Shown one piece after another: positions 1 through 6,018 of a stretch of 8,024 nucleotides of DNA. The stretch comes from Nitrospira sp. UBA2083 (GTDB lineage Bacteria > Nitrospirota > Nitrospiria > Nitrospirales > Nitrospiraceae), in NCBI GenBank assembly GCA_002331625.1, contig DCZN01000128.1:86955-94978 (forward strand), in the 5' to 3' direction. The translations under genes and the position numbers were made by a program. How positions within the stretch are numbered: the first letter of the stretch is position 1; each line of letters begins with the position of its first letter. The notes beneath the pieces were generated by a model that ran no database searches, was not told where the DNA came from, and saw only the letters and a program-made list of their open reading frames with translations.

Positions 1-569
1 GGTACTTTGGCCATCGTGCCCGAGTGCGCGCAGCCCTCTTTTACAATCACCTCTCTGACCTGATCCAATTCAAAGCCGGGGGACCAATCCAAGGTGGCGT
101 TGCCGACATCTACGGGGGCGAAGCCGGCCTCGAATTCCTCACAACAAAGTGGCTGAGTGGCTTCGCCAACATGGCCTACCAGGAGATCGGCCAAACATTC
201 ACGGAGACGACCAGACGGGCAGGCCCCCGGTTCAAGTACAACGCCGGCCTTAGAGCCCAATGGGAGAACGGACTCAGCGGTGAGATCGCCTATCATTGGA
301 TCGGAGCCGCCACCCACCCCCTGAGCCAGCGGTTTGTCGACTTTCAAGCCTTTGGCGTCATCGCGCCCGACACGTACGTTGGAAGCTACCACCTCTTGAA
401 TCTGCGAGGCGCCTATCAGTTCTGGCAGGAGGACGCGGCTGCCGGCTATCGCCGCGAGGCAGAGGTGGCCATCTCTGTGTTTAATGCACTGAACGACACC
501 CACAAGGAGCATCCGCTCGGCGACATCATCGGCAGCCGGGTGATGGGCTGGGTGACGATACGCTACTAG
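1..569 (+). CDS. TonB-dependent outer-membrane receptor, C-terminal part (5' end outside window)
   Basis: The frame is open from the left edge (first whole codon at base 3) to the TAG at 567-569, giving about 188 residues, so only the last quarter or so of a normal 650-750 residue receptor is present. The visible part has the alternating aromatic/polar pattern of transmembrane beta strands (YNHLSDLIQF, GFANMAYQEIG, GEIAYHWIG, YHLLNLRGAYQF, AEVAISVFNALND) and ends in VTIRY. A C-terminal aromatic residue preceded by alternating hydrophobics is the outer-membrane barrel insertion signal. FNALND followed by a short loop and a last strand is the standard ending of the TonB-dependent receptor barrel. 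Such proteins import siderophores, vitamins or metal chelates across the outer membrane with energy from TonB-ExbBD. The plug domain and TonB box are not visible, so the substrate cannot be named. The internal GTG at 24 is not a true start, because the frame continues upstream in barrel-like sequence. Confidence 0.85.
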   Translation, partial: YFGHRARVRAALFYNHLSDLIQFKAGGPIQGGVADIYGGEAGLEFLTTKWLSGFANMAYQEIGQTFTETTRRAGPRFKYNAGLRAQWENGLSGEIAYHWIGAATHPLSQRFVDFQAFGVIAPDTYVGSYHLLNLRGAYQFWQEDAAAGYRREAEVAISVFNALNDTHKEHPLGDIIGSRVMGWVTIRY

Positions 570-578
570 CAAGAAAGT

Positions 579-606
579 GCTGAGTACTGAGTAATGAGTG
601 CTGAGC
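579..606. repeat. Four-unit tandem heptanucleotide repeat (NNTGAGT type)
   Basis: Four consecutive 7-base units read GCTGAGT, ACTGAGT, AATGAGT and GCTGAGC, starting 9 bases after the receptor stop codon. The core TGAG is invariant and variation is at the first two positions and the last. It lies in the intergenic space before the substrate-binding protein. It is an intergenic short-sequence repeat of unknown function. An ATG inside it (594) opens the next reading frame but lacks a ribosome binding site. Confidence 0.7.
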
Positions 607-695
607 AGTCAGGCAAGAGCAAGCGGTTTACGGGCACACCGGTGACTATGATACGATGGCAAGAAGTCAAACCGATCGGTCAGCAGGGTGAGATC

Positions 696-1733
696 ATGAC
701 CGACCACAGAATCCCACGCCGTCACACCAAGCGGCCCACTCCCTCAGAGGGCATCACGCGTCACCCCAATCTTGTGTTCCTTCTGCCTGCGCTGTGTTTG
801 TGGGCCTTAATTCTAACTGCGTCGCCCGCCGTGGCCGCCGACGTCGCGATTCTCAAGTCGGCCGATGTGGCCTACTACCAACAAGCCATCCAGGCCTTTC
901 GAGAGTCGCTGCCTTCGAACACGACGGTCACCGAATACAACCTCGCGGGCAATCTTGAACGAGGCCGCGAGATCGCCAGGTCGTTGCGCGCTGCGCCGCC
1001 CGCACTGGTCTTTAGCGTCGGCCTCAAGGGAGCCCTCGCCGCCAAATTGGAACTCGTCGATACGCCGGTCGTGTTCTGCTTGGTTCTCAATCCCGAATCC
1101 CATGGGCTACCCACGCCGAACATGACCGGCATCCAGATGCGTGTGCCCCCAGCCACCCAGCTGGCGTCGATCCAAACCCTGGCGCCCCACGCGCGCCGTA
1201 TCGGCCTCATCTACGATTCCATCGAGAGCGGCACCATGGTGGTGGACGCTGAACGCAGCGCCCGTAAGCTGGGGGTCCAGCTTGTCGCCGTCCCGATCAA
1301 AAATCAATCGGATCTTCCCGGCGCCCTGGGCAAGTTGCTGCCAACCGTCGATCTGTTCTGGCTGTTACAAGATCCGACGATTGTCACTGGGGATTCCGTG
1401 GATTTTCTGATCAAGGCCACATTGGATGCCAAGGTTCCGCTGTTCGGGTTCTCCCCGACGCTCGTGCAACAAGGGGCCGTCGGTGCGCTGGTGGTCAATG
1501 CACGGGATATCGGCCGGCAGGCTGGGGACCTTGCCACGACGATCTTGCGGGGCAGTGTTCCCCCTCAACACCAGCTTCAGGACCCTGCCCATCCACAGTT
1601 GGCACTCAATCTGAAATCCACAGAATATTTTGGCTTGGGTCCTTCCAAAGAGGTGCTGCGCCTTGCCACGCTGCTGTATGGAGGACCCGGCGCTGTTGTT
1701 GAGCGAGACACGATGAAGGACCTGATTCCATAA
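696..1733 (+). CDS. ABC transporter substrate-binding protein, PF04392/COG2984 family
   Basis: The start at ATG 696 is chosen because AGGGTG (685-690) lies just upstream. The frame opens earlier at 594, but that ATG lies in the heptad repeat with no ribosome site. The product has 345 residues. A basic N-terminus (residues 1-25) is followed by a hydrophobic core (about 26-43) and a signal peptidase I site after SPAVA/A near residue 47-48, so it is probably exported to the periplasm. The mature protein matches the two-lobed type I periplasmic binding fold of PF04392: an opening ADVAILKS strand, PALVFSVG, TPVVFCLVLNPE, the MTGIQMRVPPATQL hinge-like segment, RRIGLIYDS starting the second lobe, and VPLFGFSP. 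Relatives are annotated as ABC substrate-binding proteins, some for aromatic amino acids, but no permease or ATPase gene follows. A sensor kinase comes 51 bases downstream, so it may act as a ligand-sensing partner; this is inference. The substrate is unknown. Confidence 0.85.
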   Translation: MTDHRIPRRHTKRPTPSEGITRHPNLVFLLPALCLWALILTASPAVAADVAILKSADVAYYQQAIQAFRESLPSNTTVTEYNLAGNLERGREIARSLRAAPPALVFSVGLKGALAAKLELVDTPVVFCLVLNPESHGLPTPNMTGIQMRVPPATQLASIQTLAPHARRIGLIYDSIESGTMVVDAERSARKLGVQLVAVPIKNQSDLPGALGKLLPTVDLFWLLQDPTIVTGDSVDFLIKATLDAKVPLFGFSPTLVQQGAVGALVVNARDIGRQAGDLATTILRGSVPPQHQLQDPAHPQLALNLKSTEYFGLGPSKEVLRLATLLYGGPGAVVERDTMKDLIP

Positions 1734-1771
1734 CTCACCCGGTTTCTGGCCGCACGATCAGGAGTCCAAGT

Positions 1772-1776
1772 AGGAG
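1772..1776 (+). promoter_or_regulatory. Ribosome binding site of the sensor kinase
   Basis: AGGAG lies 8 bases before ATG 1785. It fixes the kinase start and fits translation from a message shared with the preceding binding-protein gene, since no convincing promoter or terminator is visible in the 51-base gap. Confidence 0.6.
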
Positions 1777-1784
1777 TTTACGCC

Positions 1785-3560
1785 ATGACGGCCCGTGCGC
1801 TCGTTCGATTGACCCTGTGGCGCAAGTTGTTCCTGTTTACCACCGTGATCGTGGTGTTGACGTGCTCCGCACAAGGCTGGTTCTCCATTCACGAGCAGGC
1901 TGCCGTGGTCACCAACGGACTCATCGACAACGGCACCGTCCTCGCTCGGCATCTCGCCGCCGGGAATCGGTATAGTATTCTGGTCGGCGACTCAGCACGA
2001 ATCCGTGAGCAAATTACCGGTCTACTCACTGTCCCGCACGTCGCCTATGTCGTGGTCAGAACCCGTGATGGTCGGCTTTTGGACGCTGGCGGTAACGGGG
2101 AGTGGCACAAGCTCTTCGCCGATCAGCCCACGGGCGATCTCTTGTCGCCCCCCGCCACTCCTACGACGAATTCCGTCGAACCGGTGGTACGCCCCATCCG
2201 TCTCGATCACGGTGTCCCTCTCCCCGTGAACGCCGCTCCCTCGCTGTTCAGTCGGCTCCCCGGACTCCTCTTATCTCCTATTGGAGCGGAGGTCGGATAC
2301 TTCGACATCACACTGCCGGTTCTGAGTTCTTCCGCCACCTACGACGATGATCCCGCCTTGAGCCTCACCTTGGAGGAGACCTCCCACCAATCGGCTGAGC
2401 ACAAAGGGCCGTCTCATGTTCGGCTCGGGACGGTCCAGGTCGGCCTGTCCGATGCCCAGGCCTTGAACGTACTTCGTGCCTTGGTCCTGCAGTCTGTCCT
2501 TCTTACCGTCCTGATCATTGCACTCGGCACTGTCGGCGTGTTTTACCTGGCCCGAAGAATCAGCGCTCCGATCAAGTCCCTCACGGCTGCCGCGTCACGC
2601 CTTGAAGCCGGGGATTATGCCACCCAGCCGGTCCCCTCCTCATCCGACGAAATTGGAGATCTCACGCGCACGTTCAACAACATGGTCCGCTCGATTGAGC
2701 ACCATGCGCGCTTCCTACAGGATGTGAATCAGACCCTTGAACTGCGGGTCAAAGAACGCACCGCCGAGCTGGAACAGGCCAACAACCGGCTCCAGGAGCT
2801 GAATCACCTCAAAACCGCCTTAGTATCCAGTGCTTCGCACGAGCTCCGGACGCCCATCACCGCCATCTCCGTCCATCTCTCCAACCTCCTGGACGGCGTC
2901 GGTGGCTCCATCACGCCTCGCCAAGATGCCGCCCTGCATCGTATTCAGGAAAATACCCAGCGTCTGGGGCGCATGGTCGACGACTTGCTGGATCTCTCCC
3001 GCCTGCAAGGTCATACCGCCCCATTCGTTCCGACTGGGGTCCAGCTTCACCGAATCATTCAGGACACGCTTCTCACATTCACTCAGGACCGGAAACAGAA
3101 GCGTCTGTCGCTGCATGTGGACGTCTCCCCATCACTCACCGCAATCTGGGGTGACGGTGACCGACTGCGACAGGTGTTTGCGAACCTGATCCACAACGCG
3201 ATCAAGTTCTCGCCCCCAGGCGGCGACATCCGTGTGACCGCTGAGGCCTCGGAGACGGGAATCACCGTCTGTATTGCCGATTCCGGTTGCGGAATTCCCG
3301 CCGATGAAATCGATCGGATTTTTCTCCCGTTCTATCGCTGCACGAACGGCGCTCATGCCCGAGGCTCCGGGCTGGGCCTCTCCATCGTGAAGGAACTGGT
3401 GGATCTACATGGAGGGGCCGTACGAATCGAGAGTATTCAGGGGAAAGGCAGTCGCTTCTTTGTCGATCTTCCCATCACGGCCCACCCACAAGCCGGACCC
3501 TACTCACTCACGAGTACTGTGGCTTCGTCGACATCCCTTTCTGCTTCAGCAACTTCGTAA
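1785..3560 (+). CDS. Membrane-bound sensor histidine kinase (HAMP, HisKA, HATPase_c)
   Basis: The product has 591 residues. Transmembrane segment 1 is about residues 14-31. An extracytoplasmic region follows (about 32-232), in which I recognise no named domain with certainty (perhaps CHASE/Cache-like in its first 70 residues, then a Pro/Ser-rich linker). Transmembrane segment 2 is about 233-255, HAMP about 256-308 and a coiled coil about 310-342. HisKA follows with the phospho-acceptor His352 in SHELRTP, then the catalytic domain with N box NLIHNAIKFS (467-476), G1 DSGCGIP (499-505), F box FLPFYR (513-518) and G2 GSGLGLSI (527-534). All boxes needed for autophosphorylation are intact. It sits at the inner membrane and should phosphorylate a receiver Asp, most likely that of the adjacent convergent regulator. 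The last 26 residues or so are Ser/Thr-rich, lie beyond the conserved fold, and are the part that overlaps the regulator gene. Confidence 0.93.
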   Translation: MTARALVRLTLWRKLFLFTTVIVVLTCSAQGWFSIHEQAAVVTNGLIDNGTVLARHLAAGNRYSILVGDSARIREQITGLLTVPHVAYVVVRTRDGRLLDAGGNGEWHKLFADQPTGDLLSPPATPTTNSVEPVVRPIRLDHGVPLPVNAAPSLFSRLPGLLLSPIGAEVGYFDITLPVLSSSATYDDDPALSLTLEETSHQSAEHKGPSHVRLGTVQVGLSDAQALNVLRALVLQSVLLTVLIIALGTVGVFYLARRISAPIKSLTAAASRLEAGDYATQPVPSSSDEIGDLTRTFNNMVRSIEHHARFLQDVNQTLELRVKERTAELEQANNRLQELNHLKTALVSSASHELRTPITAISVHLSNLLDGVGGSITPRQDAALHRIQENTQRLGRMVDDLLDLSRLQGHTAPFVPTGVQLHRIIQDTLLTFTQDRKQKRLSLHVDVSPSLTAIWGDGDRLRQVFANLIHNAIKFSPPGGDIRVTAEASETGITVCIADSGCGIPADEIDRIFLPFYRCTNGAHARGSGLGLSIVKELVDLHGGAVRIESIQGKGSRFFVDLPITAHPQAGPYSLTSTVASSTSLSASATS

Positions 3561-4896
3561 AGTAGGTGCGTTGCAGCTGCAGCAACTCTGCCGCCCTGGT
3601 CTGATTCCCCTCGGCCTTCCGCAAGGCTTCCCGAATCAACCAGCGGCTGTGCGACTCCATCGAGTGATGGTACGACAAGGACCCGTCATCGCTCGCCGGC
3701 GTCTTCTCAACCACTGCCTTCCTGATCGGCAGGCCAAGATGCTCGGCGCGAATGTCATGGCATTCCGACAGAATGACGGCCCGCGCGACGACATTTTCCA
3801 GTTCACGGATATTGCCGGGCCACTGATAGCGGCAGAGCGCCTCTTCCGCGTCCAGTGTCAGCCGCTTGCTCTCAATGCCGTACCGTCCTCCCTCGCGTGC
3901 AATCACATGCGCGGCAAGCGAGAGAATGTCCTCCTGTCGATCACGCAGCGGCGGCACGCGGATCTGCAGCACGTTGAGCCGGTAATAGAGATCTTCCCGG
4001 AAGGCCCCCTGTTTGACGGCTTGCACCAGATTCTTGTTCGTTGCCGCGACAAATCGCACATCTACATGGATCTGACGTGTACCCCCGACTCGGTGAAATT
4101 CTTTGTCCTGTAAGACACGCAATATTCGGCTTTGGAGCGCCACCGGCATGTCGCCGATTTCGTCAAGGAAGACGGTGCCTCCGTCCGCCGCTTCGATCTT
4201 GCCTTCTTGCATGTGCTGGGCCCCGGTGAAGGCACCTCGTTCATGGCCGAACAACTCGTTCTCCAATAGGTGTTCCGGTATCGCCGCACAATTCACGGGC
4301 ATAAAGCACCGATCCGCTCGCCCGCTCCACCGATGAATCGCCCGTGCCAGCAGCTCCTTGCCGGTTCCTGTTTCACCCAATATCAAGACAGCGGCATCCG
4401 ACGGGGCCACCCGTTTGGCAAACGTGACCACGTCCTTCATTTTCTGACTCTCGGCCACGATGGTCGCGTATCGTGACTCAACTTGCGAACGCAATTGCGT
4501 CACTTCCTTCGCGAGTGCTTGTCGGTCGAGTACTGTGCGGACAAGACATTCGAGATGGTTGAGATCGAACGGTTTGGTCAAGAAATCCGTGGCTCCCAGT
4601 TTCATCGCTTCAACTGCCCTATTGATAGTCCCAAAGGCCGTCAGCATGATGACCGGTGGGCTCTCCTGCCCTAGGCTTATATTCACGTTTCTGATCCGTT
4701 CCAAGACCTCAATCCCGCTCATGATCGGCAATTCCAGGTCGAGCAGGACGAGAGACGGATGCTCTTGCTGAACAGCCGCCAGCGCTTCCGCCCCAGTCTT
4801 CGCCGTCATGGTTTGATACCCTGACCATTCAAGGCGTTCCTTCAGACCGGAAAGGATATCAGGGTCATCGTCGGCAATCAGGATGCGCTTGGGCAT
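3508..4896 (-). CDS. NtrC-type sigma-54-dependent response regulator
   Basis: The product has 462 residues. The receiver domain (1-120) has acidic residues D9-D11, phospho-acceptor Asp53 in LLDLELP, Thr86 and Lys108 (TKPF). The AAA+ domain (about 145-385) has Walker A GETGTGKE (174-181), the sigma-54-contacting GAFTGA loop (221-226), Walker B VFLDEIGD (242-249), the arginine-finger segment FREDLYYRL (299-307) and WPGNIREL (359-366). A Fis-type helix-turn-helix ends the protein (about 415-453; NQTRAAELLQLQRTYFTKLL). All parts needed to bind an enhancer and drive open-complex formation by sigma-54 RNA polymerase are present. The start is supported by AGAAGGA 6 bases before ATG 4896. It converges on the histidine kinase and overlaps it by 53 bases, so the two are probable partners transcribed separately. 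The target genes are not identifiable here. Confidence 0.95.
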   Translation of the reverse strand: MPKRILIADDDPDILSGLKERLEWSGYQTMTAKTGAEALAAVQQEHPSLVLLDLELPIMSGIEVLERIRNVNISLGQESPPVIMLTAFGTINRAVEAMKLGATDFLTKPFDLNHLECLVRTVLDRQALAKEVTQLRSQVESRYATIVAESQKMKDVVTFAKRVAPSDAAVLILGETGTGKELLARAIHRWSGRADRCFMPVNCAAIPEHLLENELFGHERGAFTGAQHMQEGKIEAADGGTVFLDEIGDMPVALQSRILRVLQDKEFHRVGGTRQIHVDVRFVAATNKNLVQAVKQGAFREDLYYRLNVLQIRVPPLRDRQEDILSLAAHVIAREGGRYGIESKRLTLDAEEALCRYQWPGNIRELENVVARAVILSECHDIRAEHLGLPIRKAVVEKTPASDDGSLSYHHSMESHSRWLIREALRKAEGNQTRAAELLQLQRTYFTKLLKQKGMSTKPQYS

Positions 4897-4972
4897 GAGA
4901 GTCCTTCTCCGACATGGAGACTCAACGATACTCGCGCCCGGCTCGAAAGATCAAGAATGTCTGAGTCCATAC

Positions 4973-5030
4973 ATGGATCGCAGATCCATCATGGCATGCC
5001 TATATCTGAATGACTGACCGCTTATCGGTC
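4973..5030. promoter_or_regulatory. Cluster of dyad symmetries upstream of the response regulator
   Basis: Three inverted repeats are packed into 58 bases: ATGGATC/gca/GATCCAT (4973-4989), the perfect 8-base palindrome GGCATGCC (4993-5000) and GACCG/cttat/CGGTC (5016-5030). They lie 77-134 bases upstream of the regulator start, where its promoter or operators should be. I see no strong -35/-10 or -24/-12 match, so the function is inferred from position only. Confidence 0.35.
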
Positions 5031-5122
5031 GCAAATGCGCCACAATGAAGTGGGACATTGCTTTTGCGAGATCAAGATTGGAAGGATCTATGCCTAAGCG
5101 AACAGACACTGGGCAGGAAAGG

Positions 5123-5151
5123 CAACGGCCCGCCCACGAGGCGGGCCGTTG
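5123..5151 (-). terminator. Rho-independent-type hairpin retained by the hsp20 remnant
   Basis: A perfect 12-bp stem (CAACGGCCCGCC pairing with GGCGGGCCGTTG) has a 5-base loop CACGA. On the - strand it is followed by GCCTTTCCTG, a weak T tract. It lies 24 bases beyond the stop codon of the truncated hsp20 copy, exactly as the related hairpin at 6485-6514 lies 24 bases beyond the stop of intact hsp20. It now also separates the response regulator from upstream - strand transcription. Confidence 0.75.
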
Positions 5152-5175
5152 GTTCTTGGACACTTTCAAACCGAC

Positions 5176-5346
5176 TTATGCGACCTTGACCTCGATGGCC
5201 TTCGGTTTAGCCTTCTCCGACTTCGGTAGATGGAGGTTCAACACCCCATCCTTGAACTCAGCCCTCACCTTCTCTTCATCGATCACATCCGGTAGCGAGA
5301 AGGTCCGGACAAAGCTGCCGTACGATCGTTCAATCCAATGATATTT
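5176..5346 (-). pseudogene. 5'-truncated hsp20 remnant (C-terminal ~56 codons)
   Basis: Read on the - strand, this encodes YHWIERSYGSF and onward to KAIEVKVA followed by TAA (5176-5178). It aligns without gaps to the last 55 codons of the intact Hsp20 at 6539-6988. I count 9 base differences in 168, of which 7 are synonymous and 2 change residues (Arg to Trp near the start, Lys to Arg in the middle). Homology stops abruptly around 5346; upstream codons read NAARK, with no in-frame start and no ribosome site. The alpha-crystallin domain is therefore missing its first two thirds and the fragment cannot make a working chaperone. It keeps its terminator, and the spacing from stop to terminator equals that of the intact copy. 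It was probably a tandem hsp20 paralogue that lost its 5' part when the neighbouring toxin-antitoxin segment arrived. Confidence 0.85.
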
Positions 5347-5407
5347 CCTCGCAGCATTTCACCGTACTGCTGCGTTTCCGAACAACTGCTGGAACGAACA
5401 GATCCGG

Positions 5408-5436
5408 TTGACCATCTGCTTTCAAGCGTATACGCT
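5408..5436 (+). promoter_or_regulatory. Putative promoter with overlapping palindromic operator for the Phd-type antitoxin
   Basis: TTGACC (5408-5413) is followed after 17 bases by TACGCT (5431-5436), a good -35 and a weak -10. A perfect 12-base palindrome, AGCGTATACGCT (5425-5436), covers the -10. Phd/YefM antitoxins usually repress their own operon by binding palindromes at the promoter, so this is a plausible operator; binding itself is inference. Confidence 0.45.
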
Positions 5437-5460
5437 ATCGTCACTCACCAGAGGAGCCCT

Positions 5461-5748
5461 ATGAAATTCATCACGGTCAGGGAGTTGCGCGGACGTTCAG
5501 GACAAGTCTGGAGCAAGCTTGCTCGCGAGCGAGACATGATCCTGACCTCGAACGGCAAACCTATTGCTATTCTCTCCGCCGTATCTGAAAATACGCTGGA
5601 AGAGCCACTCGCAGCGGTACGACGCGCACGGGCGGTGGCTGCTGTAGAACAACTGCAGCGCCAGTCAGTTCGGGCCGGCAGGGATAAACTGTCACCCGCA
5701 GAGATCGCCGCTGAGATTCAGGGATCCCGCAAGGCGCGCCGACGGTGA
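5461..5748 (+). CDS. Phd/YefM-family type II antitoxin
   Basis: The ATG at 5461 is preceded by GAGGAG (5451-5456). The product has 95 residues, a usual length for the family. The N-terminal half shows the Phd/YefM DNA-binding fold: ITVRELRGRSGQVWSKLAR, then MILTSNGKPIAILSAV, with the typical NGKPIAIL strand at about residues 31-38. The C-terminal half is Arg/Ala/Gln-rich and helical, as expected for the part that wraps the toxin. It normally neutralises a PIN or RelE-type toxin and represses its own promoter. The stop overlaps the GTG of the next frame as GTGA (5745-5748), the usual coupling to the toxin. That toxin is truncated here, so this antitoxin may now be an orphan repressor or one kept against a related toxin elsewhere. 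A longer in-frame reading starting at 5338 lacks a ribosome site and is not used. Confidence 0.85.
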   Translation: MKFITVRELRGRSGQVWSKLARERDMILTSNGKPIAILSAVSENTLEEPLAAVRRARAVAAVEQLQRQSVRAGRDKLSPAEIAAEIQGSRKARRR

Positions 5749-5963
5749 AGGTGGTAGTGGACACCAACGTCCTCGTGGCTGGGCTCTTGTCTCCATTCGG
5801 CCCTCCACCTTGTACAAGAACGGAAACGCCGCAAACCTCGCAGGTCCATCAGCCCAGCTTCGAAGGAACACACGCTTCACAAGATACGCTTTCAGGCGGT
5901 TTTGTGACGAACCGTCATGAATACTACAGGCTAGGCTTTCTGCAGAAAGTATGGGCGCTTTGA
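5745..5963 (+). pseudogene. Truncated PIN-domain toxin (VapC-like), first ~22 residues only
   Basis: Starting at GTG 5745 and overlapping the antitoxin stop, the frame reads MKVVVDTNVLVAGLLSPFGPP. This is the N-terminal strand of a PIN-domain ribonuclease with the first catalytic Asp (Asp6 in VVVDTNVLV) and the family's SPFGPP turn. After about residue 22 (near base 5809) the similarity ends. The rest of the 72-residue frame (PCTRTETPQTSQ onward) has no PIN features, and the later acidic residues of the active site are absent. PIN toxins are normally about 130-150 residues and cleave RNA with three or four acidic residues holding Mg2+, so this product should be inactive. I found no displaced C-terminal PIN half in other frames up to the hicB promoter. 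Confidence 0.75.
5810..5950. other. Unexplained inserted stretch behind the broken PIN gene
   Basis: This non-PIN sequence joins directly to the PIN fragment. It carries no convincing gene on either strand. On the - strand a short frame reads RFAAFPFLYKVEG, but it runs back into the antitoxin gene and has no ribosome site. The stretch ends with a perfect 14-base palindrome, CTTTCTGCAGAAAG (5936-5949). It could be a fragment of an interspersed repeat or leftover DNA from the event that cut the toxin gene; I cannot identify it. Confidence 0.4.
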
Positions 5964-5988
5964 CAGATTGTTGATTGGTGCGTATGAT
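5960..5988 (+). promoter_or_regulatory. Near-consensus sigma-70 promoter for hicBA
   Basis: A consensus -35 TTGACA (5960-5965) is followed after an optimal 17-base spacer by -10 TATGAT (5983-5988). Transcription would start around 5995, about 24 bases before the hicB ATG. A perfect palindrome at 5936-5949 ends 10 bases upstream of the -35. Confidence 0.75.
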
Positions 5989-6018
5989 CGGCAGTAAGAG
6001 GTTAAGAAGAGGTCATTC

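Noticed and set aside
647..652. TATGAT as a -10 element for the substrate-binding protein gene
   Set aside because: No acceptable -35 at 16-18 bases; the nearest TTTACG is only 14 bases away, so a promoter here is unsupported.
594..695. N-terminal extension of the substrate-binding protein from ATG 594
   Set aside because: The start lies inside the heptad repeat without a ribosome site, whereas ATG 696 has one and gives a usable signal peptide.
3409..4113. A 234-codon open frame on the + strand
   Set aside because: It lies antisense to the conserved regulator domains and over the kinase end; its sequence has no recognisable fold and no ribosome site, so it is a shadow of GC-rich coding sequence.
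5048..5068. Possible sigma-54 -24/-12 promoter (TGGGAC...TTTTGC)
   Set aside because: The GG to GC spacing is 11-12 bases instead of the required 10, and it points away from the regulator.
5045..5341. 98-codon + strand frame through the terminator and hsp20 remnant
   Set aside because: It is antisense to the hsp20 remnant and encodes the hairpin sequence; no family resemblance.
5692..5880. 62-codon - strand frame containing RFAAFPFLYKVEG
   Set aside because: No ribosome site, and it runs antisense into the antitoxin gene; kept only as a hint of a possible repeat.
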